Assembly: GCF_014655715.1 (NCBI RefSeq)
Contig: NZ_BNBM01000010.1
Coordinates: 224,800 to 288,799 of the forward strand
Reading direction: 5' to 3'
Source: Streptomyces lanatus
Lineage (GTDB): Bacteria > Actinomycetota > Actinomycetes > Streptomycetales > Streptomycetaceae
DNA: 64,000 bases
Under the pieces are notes generated by a model. The model did not search any database and was not told where the DNA came from. It saw only the letters and a program-made list of their open reading frames with translations. Below are positions 25,263 to 34,813 of this stretch, piece after piece. The translations under genes were made by a program, and so were the position numbers. How positions within the stretch are numbered: position 1 is the first letter of the stretch; each line of letters starts with the position of its first letter.

Positions 25263-25276
25263 GTGACCCAGGTCAC
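25263..25276. promoter_or_regulatory. Perfect palindrome GTGACCCAGGTCAC, Crp-like operator
   Basis: The 14-bp site fits the Streptomyces Crp pattern GTG-N6-GNCAC exactly. An unusually A-rich stretch follows. It lies about 90 bp from the minus-strand start and 150 bp upstream of the LAETG protein start, and could serve either gene. Confidence 0.5.
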
Positions 25277-25383
25277 ATAAAAAATCTGTTAGTTCAAGCA
25301 CAACCATCCACAGCCGTCACTGATCAAACTCTGCGTATCAAGGGCCACTCCCGCGCCCCACACGCGGAGGCCTCCCTATTTGC

Positions 25384-25407
25384 GCGTGCCGCGATGTCGC
25401 GGCACGC
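25384..25407 (+). promoter_or_regulatory. Stable hairpin in the 5' leader of the LAETG protein gene
   Basis: GCGTGCCGCGA and TCGCGGCACGC form an almost uninterrupted stem 11 bases before the Shine-Dalgarno GAGG. It may be an mRNA stabiliser or an attenuator; nothing shows which. Confidence 0.45.
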
Positions 25408-25426
25408 CGGACTTTCCGAGGTCTTC

Positions 25427-26437
25427 ATGAAGCTTCGCCGTGCAATGGCCGCCGCGGCGGCGACGGCCGTCATAGCGCCGATCGCGCTGCTGTCGGCACC
25501 GGCCGCGTTCGCCACGGACGAGACCACCCCGGCGCCGACGGCGTCGGAGAGCACTCCGGCCGCGGAGGAGAGCACTCCCGCGCCCGAGGAGAGCACCCCC
25601 GCGCCGGAGGAGTCGACCCCCGCCCCCGAGGAGAGCACCCCCGCTCCGGAGGAGTCGACCCCCGCCCCCGAGGAGAGCACCCCCGCCCCGGAGGAGAGCA
25701 CTCCCGCGCCCGAGGAGAGCACCCCCGCGCCGGAGGAGTCGGAGACCTCGGACCCCGAGGACCCCGAGGACCCGGCGGCCTGCGAGGACTCCAAGGTCGA
25801 CGTCAGCTACAGCGGTCTGCCCGGCAAGATCGCCGCGGGCAGCGGTTGGCACAAGTTCTCGCTGAACGTGCTCAACACCTCCGACTCGGACCTCCAGCGC
25901 CTCGACTTCTTCGCCGGGGCCTCCTCCGACGCGGACGGCATGGAGCTGTTCCGGAGCAAGCAGGTCGAGCTCCAGGCCTGGGACCCGCAGAACAAGGTCT
26001 GGGTGGCCCTCAGCGAGGACGGTTACGCGGTCGGCTACGTCGGTTACACCGATGACCTCAAGCCCGACTACGAGGTCAACATCCCGATGCGGATCAACGT
26101 GAAGTCCAGCGCCCCGGCCGGCGCCGGCTTCACGCTCGGCGCGACGATCTACGGCGACGCCGACGGCGACTGCGTCGGCTTCGGCGATGTCGCGTACAAG
26201 TTCCAGATCGTGGCCGCCGGCACCGACACGGACGGCACCAAGCCGCAGGAAGGCGGCAAGGCCCCCGTCACGGACAAGGAGCCGAGCAGCAACACGCCGG
26301 AGGTCACCGGCAACCTCGCCGAGACCGGCTCCAGCTCCAACCTCCCGGTCATCGGCACCATCGGTGGTATCGCCATCGTCGCCGGTGCCGGTGTCGTGTT
26401 CGCGATGAAGCGCCGCAAGGTGGGCGCGGAGGCGTAA
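25427..26437 (+). CDS. LAETG-anchored cell-surface protein with ESTPAPE repeats
   Basis: The 336-residue secreted protein begins with a signal peptide (MKLRRAMAAAAATAVIAPIALL ... AFA, cleavage near residue 29). Eight perfect ESTPAPE heptads form an extended acidic stalk of about residues 48-103. A folded domain of about 130 residues follows (CEDSKVDVSYSG...), with cysteines at both ends that could form a disulphide. A Thr/Pro linker and a C-terminal sorting signal come last: LAETG, hydrophobic helix, then KRRK. LAxTG is the motif of class E sortases in high-GC actinobacteria. The product should be covalently attached to peptidoglycan. ATG 25427 has GAGG five bases upstream. Confidence 0.88.
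   Translation: MKLRRAMAAAAATAVIAPIALLSAPAAFATDETTPAPTASESTPAAEESTPAPEESTPAPEESTPAPEESTPAPEESTPAPEESTPAPEESTPAPEESTPAPEESETSDPEDPEDPAACEDSKVDVSYSGLPGKIAAGSGWHKFSLNVLNTSDSDLQRLDFFAGASSDADGMELFRSKQVELQAWDPQNKVWVALSEDGYAVGYVGYTDDLKPDYEVNIPMRINVKSSAPAGAGFTLGATIYGDADGDCVGFGDVAYKFQIVAAGTDTDGTKPQEGGKAPVTDKEPSSNTPEVTGNLAETGSSSNLPVIGTIGGIAIVAGAGVVFAMKRRKVGAEA
25568..25735 (+). repeat. 21-bp coding minisatellite, eight copies
   Basis: Eight in-frame copies of a 21-bp unit encode ESTPAPE. The Ser codon alternates between AGC and TCG in a pattern that suggests earlier duplication of 42-bp blocks. Copy-number change would alter stalk length without breaking the frame. Confidence 0.9.
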
Positions 26438-26466
26438 GCCTCGGCAGAGCTACACGCAAGAAACAG

Positions 26467-26512
26467 AGAAGGACCTGCGCTCGGAGGGGGGTGCAGGTCC
26501 TTCTCGGTTTTT
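26467..26512. terminator. Strong bidirectional terminator
   Basis: AGAAGGACCTGC pairs with GCAGGTCCTTCT around a G-rich loop, followed by a TTTTT run on the plus strand. It separates the convergent LAETG and GMC oxidoreductase genes. Confidence 0.85.
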
Positions 26513-26539
26513 CTATAGAGGTCTCTGCTTCAGAGGTCT

Positions 26540-28318
26540 CTACTTCTTCGGTGGCACCGCCGGTATCCCCAGGAACGGCAGCTTCAGCGCGCCGAACGCC
26601 TCCGCCGGGACCGCCGGGGACTGCGGCTCGACCGGCTTGAGGCGTTCGTACGCGGTTCCCTGCGCGGGACGCGGGTCGGCCTCGCCGTTGTTGGGCCAGT
26701 ACGACATCGCCCGCTCGGCCTGTGCCGTGATCGTCAGGGAGGGGTTCACCCCGAGGTTGGCGGACACCGCCGCCCCGTCCACGACCGAGATGCCGGGGTG
26801 GCCGTAGAGGCGGTGGTACGGGTCGATGACACCGGTCTCCGGCGAGTCGCCGATCGGGCAGCCGCCGAGGAAGTGTGCGGTGAGGGGGGTGCCCATCAGC
26901 TCGCCGACGTTGGAGCCGGCGAAGCCGTTGATGTCGGTGGCAATCGCGGACGCGGCCTGGGAAGCGGCCTTGATCTGCTTGGGGTTGGGGGCGCCATGGC
27001 CCTGGCGTGCGGTCAGCAGGCCCTTGCCGACGCCGTCCGGCTTCAGATACGTCGTCAGGGAGTTGTCCAGCGACTGCATGACCAGGCCGATGATGGTCCG
27101 CTCCGACCAGCGGCGGTTGGAGAGGGAACGCAGGACCAGGAGGGGATGGCGGGCCGCGTTCGCCAGCCAGGCCGCCACCCGCGAGGAGCCCTCCGCGTAG
27201 GGGACCTGGAGGATCGACAGGCCGCCCATCGAGTTGGAGCCCTTGCCGTAGCGCACCGGCTCGATGTGGGTGTTGTCGTCCGGGTGGATCGAGGACGTGA
27301 TGGCGACTCCTCGGGTGAAGTCGACCTTCTGCTCGCCCGTCGCCTTGCGGTAGCGCCGGTTGTCGGTCTGCGCGCCGACGAGGGCCTCGGAGTTGGTGCG
27401 GGTCAGCTCGCCCAGCTTCGGGGAGAGGTACGGGAGCTGGCCGCCCGCCTTCATACGGTGCAGGAGGGTCTGGGTGCCGTAGGTACCGGCCGCGATCACC
27501 ACGCGGCGGGCCTTGAACAGTCTGCCCTCGCCCTTCTTCTTGCCGTCGGTCGGCAGGGTCGCCACGGCGTAGCCGCCCTGTGAGTCGTCGGTGATCGAGA
27601 CGACCGTCGTCATGGGGTGGACGACCGCGCCCGCCTTCTCGGCGAGGTAGAGGTAGTTCTCGTTGAGGGTGTTCTTCGCGCCGTGCCGGCAGCCCGTCAT
27701 GCACTCGCCGCACTCGGTGCACGCCTTGCGCGCCGGGCCCGCCCCGCCGAAGTACGGGTCGGCTGCCTCCTGCCCCGGCTTCACCCGGGACTCGCCCTCG
27801 GCGTCCTCGCCGTCCCCGAAGAACACGCCGACCGGCGCCATGTGGAAGCTGTCGCCGACGCCCATCTTCTCGGCGGCCGCCTTCAGATGGACGTCGGAGG
27901 GGGTCATCGTCGGGTTGAGCCGTACGCCGAGCATGCGCTGCGCCTGGTCGTAGTACGGCTTCAGCTCCTCCTGCCAGTCCGTGATGTCCCGCCACTGGGG
28001 GTCGTCGAAGAACGCCTTCGGCGGTACGTAGAGGGTGTTGGCGTAGTTGAGGGAGCCGCCGCCGACGCCCGCGCCGGCCAGGACCATGACGTTGCCCAGC
28101 AGGTGGATGCGCTGGATGCCGTACATGCCGAGTTTCGGGGCCCAGAGGTAGTTCTTGAGGTCCCAGGAGTTCCTGGGCAGGGCCTCTCGGGTCCAGCGGC
28201 GGCCGGCCTCCAGGACTCCTACGCGGTAGCCCTTCTCGGTGAGGCGAAGGGCGGTGACGGAGCCGCCGAAGCCGGAGCCGACGACGATCACGTCGTAGTC
28301 GTAGGTGTCCTGTGGCAC
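26540..28318 (-). CDS. GMC-family FAD oxidoreductase (cholesterol oxidase-like)
   Basis: The 592-residue flavoenzyme has an N-terminal FAD-binding Rossmann motif VIVVGSGFGGSVTALRL. A Cys cluster CTECGECMTGC near residue 190 has CxxCxxCxxxC spacing and is seen in ChoD-like members. The C-terminal GMC-type segment is VVDGAAVSANLGVNPSLTITAQAERAM. ChoD-type enzymes oxidise sterol or other secondary alcohols; the substrate here is not known. No secretion signal is seen. It lies 39 bp downstream of the succinic semialdehyde dehydrogenase on the same strand and is probably cotranscribed. Confidence 0.88.
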   Translation of the reverse strand: MPQDTYDYDVIVVGSGFGGSVTALRLTEKGYRVGVLEAGRRWTREALPRNSWDLKNYLWAPKLGMYGIQRIHLLGNVMVLAGAGVGGGSLNYANTLYVPPKAFFDDPQWRDITDWQEELKPYYDQAQRMLGVRLNPTMTPSDVHLKAAAEKMGVGDSFHMAPVGVFFGDGEDAEGESRVKPGQEAADPYFGGAGPARKACTECGECMTGCRHGAKNTLNENYLYLAEKAGAVVHPMTTVVSITDDSQGGYAVATLPTDGKKKGEGRLFKARRVVIAAGTYGTQTLLHRMKAGGQLPYLSPKLGELTRTNSEALVGAQTDNRRYRKATGEQKVDFTRGVAITSSIHPDDNTHIEPVRYGKGSNSMGGLSILQVPYAEGSSRVAAWLANAARHPLLVLRSLSNRRWSERTIIGLVMQSLDNSLTTYLKPDGVGKGLLTARQGHGAPNPKQIKAASQAASAIATDINGFAGSNVGELMGTPLTAHFLGGCPIGDSPETGVIDPYHRLYGHPGISVVDGAAVSANLGVNPSLTITAQAERAMSYWPNNGEADPRPAQGTAYERLKPVEPQSPAVPAEAFGALKLPFLGIPAVPPKK

Positions 28319-28357
28319 GTGCTCTCCTCGTTGAGAACGGGGCTCTTGAACGGGTTG

Positions 28358-29971
28358 CTATTTGAAGCGCAGGGCCTTCATCAGGCGCAGGCTGCGGCTC
28401 ATGAACTGCGCGTACTTCTCGTCGTCCATCCCCAGCGACGGCGCCATCGGCAGCAGCCTCTGCTGGGCCACCGTCTGGGCCTCCGTGTACTTGAGGATGC
28501 CCTCGGAGCCGTGGCGGCGGCCGAGGCCGGAGTCCTTCATGCCGCCCATGGGCGACTGGACGCTGCCGTAGGCGGGGGCGTAGCCGTCGTTGACGTTGAC
28601 GGTGCCGGTGCGCAGGCGGGCGGCGACGGCGCGGCCCCGGCCGCCGTCCTTCGTCCAGACCGACGAGTTGAGGCCGTACGGGGTGGAGTTGGCGTGCTCG
28701 ACCGCCTCGTCCTCGGTCTTGAAGCGGTAGATGGAGACGACCGGGCCGAAGGTCTCCTCGGAGCAGACGGTCATGTCCGGTACGACGCCGTCGAGGATCG
28801 TCGGCTCGAAGAAGTACGGGCCGACGTCGGGACGGGCCACGCCGCCCGCGACCAGCTTCGCGCCCTTGGCCACGGCCTCCTCGACGTGCCGGGTGACCGT
28901 CTCCAGCTGGCGTTCGCCGACCAGGGAGCCCATGTCGGCGCCGTAGGCGAGGGACGTGCCGAGCCGCATCGCCTTGGTGCGGGCGGCGAAGCGCTCGACG
29001 AAGGCGTCGGCGATGGACTCGTGGACGTAGAGCCGCTCGATGGAGATGCACAGCTGCCCGGCGGAGGAGAAGCAGGCGCGGACGGCGCCCGCGGCGGCCT
29101 TCTCCACATCCGCGTCCGCCAGGACCAGCATCGCGTTCTTGCCGCCGAGTTCGAGGGAGACGCCGACCAGACGGGCCGCGGCGCCCTGGGCGACCTCGCG
29201 GCCGGTGCGGGTGGAGCCGGTGAAGGAGACATAGTCGGCGTGCTTGACGACCTCGGGGCCGACGACGGGGCCCTCGCCGAGGACGACCTGGAAGACGTCG
29301 GCGGGCAGACCGGCCTCGATGAGCAGGTCACGGGCCCAGAGGGCGGTGAGGCAGGTCTCGGTGTCCGGCTTCATGACGACCGCGTTGCCCGCCACGAACG
29401 CCGGGAGCGCGTCGCCGACGGACAGCTCCAGGGGGTAGTTCCAGGGGGCGATCTGGCCTACGACACCGCGCGGGTGACGCAGTTCGGTGACCTTCGTCAG
29501 CGTCGGCATGGCGCCCGCGTGCCGCTTGGGCTTGAGGTACGCGGGTGCCTTACGGCCGTAATGGCGGGCCGCGACGGCGACGGCCTGCACCTCCTCGTGG
29601 GCGTGCAGACGGGCCTTGCCGGTCTCCAGCTGGACGAGGTCGAGGACCTCCGCCTGGCGCTCCAGCATCAGGTCATGGAAGCGGAGCAGGACGGCGGCAC
29701 GCTGCCGCACCGGGACCTGCGCCCAGACGGCCTGCGCCGCGCGGGCCGCCTCGAAGGCCTTCTCCACATCCTCCGGCGTGGATTCCGGCAGGTCGGCCAG
29801 CTTCTCGCCGGTGAACGGCGTGTGGTTCGCGGTACGTCCTGAGCCGACCACGCCCTTGGTGAGCTGGGCCACCAGCTCCGGCGTCACCACGTCGGCGGCG
29901 GTACGGGCGCCCTGCGGGGCGGGGGCGAGAGGGTTGGTGCCGGTCTTGGCCGGGGCCTGCGCGTCCGTCAT
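28358..29971 (-). CDS. Succinic semialdehyde dehydrogenase (aldehyde dehydrogenase superfamily)
   Basis: The 537-residue enzyme has the family residues. IAPWNYPLELSVGDALPAF holds the catalytic Asn, VSLELGGKNAMLVLADAD the general-base Glu, and FSSAGQLCISIERLYV the nucleophilic Cys. SFTGSTRTGREV supplies the NAD(P)-binding glycines. It resembles the Streptomyces/mycobacterial succinate-semialdehyde dehydrogenase (NADP+) group, which oxidises the semialdehyde to succinate in GABA or related catabolism. Assignment at the substrate level is by resemblance only. It is the first gene of a probable two-gene operon with the GMC oxidoreductase. Confidence 0.85.
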   Translation of the reverse strand: MTDAQAPAKTGTNPLAPAPQGARTAADVVTPELVAQLTKGVVGSGRTANHTPFTGEKLADLPESTPEDVEKAFEAARAAQAVWAQVPVRQRAAVLLRFHDLMLERQAEVLDLVQLETGKARLHAHEEVQAVAVAARHYGRKAPAYLKPKRHAGAMPTLTKVTELRHPRGVVGQIAPWNYPLELSVGDALPAFVAGNAVVMKPDTETCLTALWARDLLIEAGLPADVFQVVLGEGPVVGPEVVKHADYVSFTGSTRTGREVAQGAAARLVGVSLELGGKNAMLVLADADVEKAAAGAVRACFSSAGQLCISIERLYVHESIADAFVERFAARTKAMRLGTSLAYGADMGSLVGERQLETVTRHVEEAVAKGAKLVAGGVARPDVGPYFFEPTILDGVVPDMTVCSEETFGPVVSIYRFKTEDEAVEHANSTPYGLNSSVWTKDGGRGRAVAARLRTGTVNVNDGYAPAYGSVQSPMGGMKDSGLGRRHGSEGILKYTEAQTVAQQRLLPMAPSLGMDDEKYAQFMSRSLRLMKALRFK

Positions 29972-30102
29972 GAGGCGCAGGGTATTCCGGCACGGAGCCT
30001 TTGTGTACCCGTCGGTAACGGGGATTCACCGAGTGCTCACATGACGCCAGTGTCCACTGGCAACAAACGCGCTGATCAGGGCGTTGCCGAGTCGGTGCCG
30101 GA

Positions 30103-31734
<1,632 letters not shown>

Positions 31735-31772
31735 GTCCCATGCCTACCTTGCGGGGTGGGCGGTTCGCCAGT

Positions 31773-33437
31773 TCAGTGCTGCTCGATGTCCAGGTTCGCG
31801 ATGGTCGTCCGCGCGACTTCACGTCCGCGGTCGGTGAAGTCGCCCCTGCCGGGGTAGTTGACGGTGAGTTTGTACATGTCTCCCGCGGAGGTCTTGTAGT
31901 AGAAGACCCTCATCTCGCGCGGGCGCGGGTTCTGGCTGTCGCTGGTGGTGTAGACGACGGTGTTCTCGGCGGCCTTCTTGCCCTGGTACGTGATCTCGCC
32001 CTCGGGCTTGGTCTTCGCGCCCGCGCTGGAGATGCCGAGGTCGTAGGCGCTGCCGTCCTTGAAGTCGCTGTTGTCGTCGTACATCTCGGCGGCGGCGGAG
32101 TCGGCGATGCTGCTGCCGGTGTCCTCGGCCTTCTTGTCGAGCCTCAGGCCGATCCAGATGGCGCCGCTCTCGTCGGTGTACGTGACCCAGTGGTCGTCTT
32201 CCGTCTTGTCGGGCACGGTCCGCTTGTAGCCGTCGGGCACCGCGACGGAGGCGCCGAGGGCCTTCTCCTCACGCACCTTCCAGTGGTCCGGCAACGGCCC
32301 CGCGAACGGATCGGCGATCACCAGATACGCCGCCACCGCGCCCGCGACCACCGCCGCGGCGATACCGAGCAGCGCCTTGGGGCCGAGCCGGATGCCGCGC
32401 TTGACGCTCTCCGGGATCCGTACGACCTGGGTGGCGGCCTGCACCGGCGGATTGGCCGCCTGCTCCAGCAACGCACGCGTCTGCGCGGCGTTGGGGCGGC
32501 GTGCCGCGTCCTTCTGGAGGAGGCCGTTGATGGCCTCGGCGAGCGGGCCCTGCGCGGAGGCGGGCGCCGCGGGCACGGCGTTGAGGACGGACTGGAGGGT
32601 CGCGGGGGTGTTGCTGCGCCGGAACGGCGAGACGCCCTCCGTCGCCGCGTAGAGGACGACGCCGAGGGACCAGAGGTCGCTGGCCGGTCCGGGCCGCTGG
32701 CCCAGCACCCGCTCGGGCGCGATGTACTCGGGCGAGCCGACGAAGCCGCCGGTGTCGGTGAGGTTGGTCTCGCCCTCGATCTGGGCGATGCCGAAGTCGG
32801 TGAGCACGACGCGGTCATGGCGGCCGAGGAGGACATTGTCCGGCTTGACGTCGCGGTGCAGGATGCCCGCCGCGTGCGCGGCCTCCAGCGCGCCGAGCAC
32901 TTCGAGGCCGATCCTCGCCGCGTCCCGGGCGCCGAGCGTGCCCTCCTGCAGCGCGGCGCCCAGCGAACGGCCCTGCACCAGCTCCATCACGATCCACGGC
33001 CTGCCGTCCACGACGGCCACGTCATGCACGTTCACGACCGCGGGGTGATCGAGCCTGGCCGCGGCGCGTGCCTCGCGGCGCATCCGCTCATACGCGTTGG
33101 CGCGTTCGCGTTCGGGAAGGTGATCCGGTACGCGGGGCTCCTTGACGGCGACCTCGCGGTCCACCGTCTCGTCCTTGGCCCGCCAGACCGTCCCCATGCC
33201 GCCGTGCCCGAGCTTGGCGAGCAGCCGGTAACGACCGGCTATCAGACGTCCGGTGCCGGGGTCGGGGTCGGGGGTGGCAGCGGGGGCGGCAGGGGCGGCG
33301 GCCTGAGCGGGCGCCGCGTACGGGTTGTCCGGGTGCGGGACGGGCGCGGACGGGTTCGACTGCGGCGCCCTCGGCGGTTGCAGTTCAAAACTCGTCGGCT
33401 CGTCGGACCGGTAAGGGGCTCCCCCGTTGCTGCTCAT
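31773..33437 (-). CDS. Membrane Ser/Thr protein kinase, array member 2
   Basis: The protein is 554 residues. A Pro/Ala-rich N-terminal extension of about 55 residues precedes a complete kinase domain (GHGGMG, VAVKEP, HRDVKPDN, DFG, APERVLG). The transmembrane helix (LLGIAAAVVAGAVAAYLVIA) is at about residue 360. The extracellular domain (DHWKVREEKALGASVAVPDGYKR... to the end, ILDIEQH-like finish NLDIEQH) has the sensor layout common to the array. A 92-bp gap separates it from member 3 upstream, so it could have its own promoter. The extension might carry autophosphorylation sites; this is inference. Confidence 0.93.
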   Translation of the reverse strand: MSSNGGAPYRSDEPTSFELQPPRAPQSNPSAPVPHPDNPYAAPAQAAAPAAPAATPDPDPGTGRLIAGRYRLLAKLGHGGMGTVWRAKDETVDREVAVKEPRVPDHLPERERANAYERMRREARAAARLDHPAVVNVHDVAVVDGRPWIVMELVQGRSLGAALQEGTLGARDAARIGLEVLGALEAAHAAGILHRDVKPDNVLLGRHDRVVLTDFGIAQIEGETNLTDTGGFVGSPEYIAPERVLGQRPGPASDLWSLGVVLYAATEGVSPFRRSNTPATLQSVLNAVPAAPASAQGPLAEAINGLLQKDAARRPNAAQTRALLEQAANPPVQAATQVVRIPESVKRGIRLGPKALLGIAAAVVAGAVAAYLVIADPFAGPLPDHWKVREEKALGASVAVPDGYKRTVPDKTEDDHWVTYTDESGAIWIGLRLDKKAEDTGSSIADSAAAEMYDDNSDFKDGSAYDLGISSAGAKTKPEGEITYQGKKAAENTVVYTTSDSQNPRPREMRVFYYKTSAGDMYKLTVNYPGRGDFTDRGREVARTTIANLDIEQH

Positions 33438-33529
33438 GGCTCCATTCGTATCGCGGCCGGCTCGCAGGTAGCCAGTTGGAATGCTTTCCAGTCACAGAGC
33501 CGTGACTCAGCGCGTCACTTATCTCGCCT

Positions 33530-34693
33530 TTATTCGGATTTGGTGGGGACGGGGGACTTGGTGGGGACGGGGGATCTGGTGGGTACGGGAGTCGACGTAC
33601 TCGACGAGGGGGTCGGGCTCGGCGAAGGCGACCTCCCGGGCGAGCTGGAGTGCCCCGTCGACACGGACGTACCCGGCGTCGAACCGCTCGGCACGACGCC
33701 CCCGTCCCCACCACCCCCGTTCACCAGCAGCGCCGCCGCCGACACCCCTGCCACCGCCATCGCGGCGACCAGCATGACGGTGGCCAGAACGCTGCGCGGC
33801 GAGTACGGGCGCCCCACACTGCTGAACCGTTTCGGCAAAGCGGTGAGCCCCGTATCCAGGAACTCCCGCAGCATCCGCTCCGCGCCCACGGCGTCCAGCC
33901 GCAGCCCCGGATCCCGCTCCAGCAGCCCTTGCACGACCGGCAGGATCGGCGCCGCCTGCGCGGGCGGACGTATCTCGTCGGACACCACGGCGAGCACGAC
34001 GCCGCTCAGCGAGTCCCGCCGGAACGGTGACTCACCGCTGAGCGCCGCGCACAGCAGCGCACCCACCGACCACAGATCGGAGGCGGGACCGGTGCCGCCC
34101 CCGGACATCCGCTCGGGTGCGGTGTACTCGGGCGAGCCGACGAACGAGCCGGACTCGGTGAGCGTGGACGAAGCGCCCGGCACCTGGGCGATGCCGAAGT
34201 CGCTCAGCACGACACGGTCGGTACCGTTCTCGATGAGGACGTTGGCCGGTTTGATGTCCCGGTGCAGCACCCCGGCCTCGTGCGCCGCGCGCAACGCGCT
34301 CAGCAGATCGGCGCCGATCCGGGCGGCCTCCCGAGGGTCGACGGGCCCGGCGGCGGCGATCCGGTCGGCGAGGGTGCGGCCGTCGATCAACTCCATGACG
34401 ATGTACGGCCGTTCGTCGCCCTCCACGACATCCTGGACCACGTCATGGACGACGATGACATGCGGATGGCTCAGCTGGGCCAGCGCCTGGGCCTCGCGCA
34501 AGGTGCGCTCACGCTGCCGCCGGGCGTCGGCCGCGGAGAGCGTCTCGTCGAGGGGCAGCTCCTTGACGGCCACCCTGCGCCCGAGCAACTGGTCGGTGGC
34601 CCGCCATACGACGCCCATGCCGCCGCTACCGAGCCTCGCCTCCAGGCGGTAACGCCCCGCGATCACACGGAAGTTGGCCCACTCGGTCCCCAT
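33530..34693 (-). CDS. Membrane Ser/Thr protein kinase, array member 3 (no sensor domain)
   Basis: The protein is 387 residues from ATG 34693 (MGTEWANFRVIAG). The kinase domain is intact (GSGGMG, VAVKEL, HRDIKPAN, DFG). A transmembrane helix (TVMLVAAMAVAGVSAAALLV) is followed only by a short Ser/Pro/Thr-rich tail of about 65 residues that ends in repeated SPVPTK units. Unlike the other members it has no folded extracellular domain. It may depend on another kinase for signal input or sense the wall through the low-complexity tail. The longer frame to 34762 lacks a ribosome site. Confidence 0.92.
   Translation of the reverse strand: MGTEWANFRVIAGRYRLEARLGSGGMGVVWRATDQLLGRRVAVKELPLDETLSAADARRQRERTLREAQALAQLSHPHVIVVHDVVQDVVEGDERPYIVMELIDGRTLADRIAAAGPVDPREAARIGADLLSALRAAHEAGVLHRDIKPANVLIENGTDRVVLSDFGIAQVPGASSTLTESGSFVGSPEYTAPERMSGGGTGPASDLWSVGALLCAALSGESPFRRDSLSGVVLAVVSDEIRPPAQAAPILPVVQGLLERDPGLRLDAVGAERMLREFLDTGLTALPKRFSSVGRPYSPRSVLATVMLVAAMAVAGVSAAALLVNGGGGDGGVVPSGSTPGTSVSTGHSSSPGRSPSPSPTPSSSTSTPVPTRSPVPTKSPVPTKSE
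33541..33594. repeat. 18-bp tandem repeat in the 3' end of kinase member 3
   Basis: Three imperfect 18-bp units (TGGTGGGGACGGGGGACT type) encode the SPVPTK tail on the minus strand. Copy changes would keep the frame. Confidence 0.75.
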
Positions 34694-34813
34694 GCGCCCC
34701 ATCATGCCGCACCGGACGGATCGACTCCGGGGTGCCGATCGGCCAACTATGCAAAGGAGCAAACGACTTCAAAAGCCGCCCTGCGACCCGGATCGGCCAC
34801 CCCGCCGGGGGTC

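Noticed and set aside
25568..25735. Regular 21-bp repeats as a possible CRISPR array
   Set aside because: The units are contiguous with no spacers and encode ESTPAPE in frame.
27617..29842. Very long plus-strand open frame opposite the dehydrogenase and GMC oxidoreductase genes
   Set aside because: It spans two well-supported minus-strand genes and their gap, and the translation lacks any domain.
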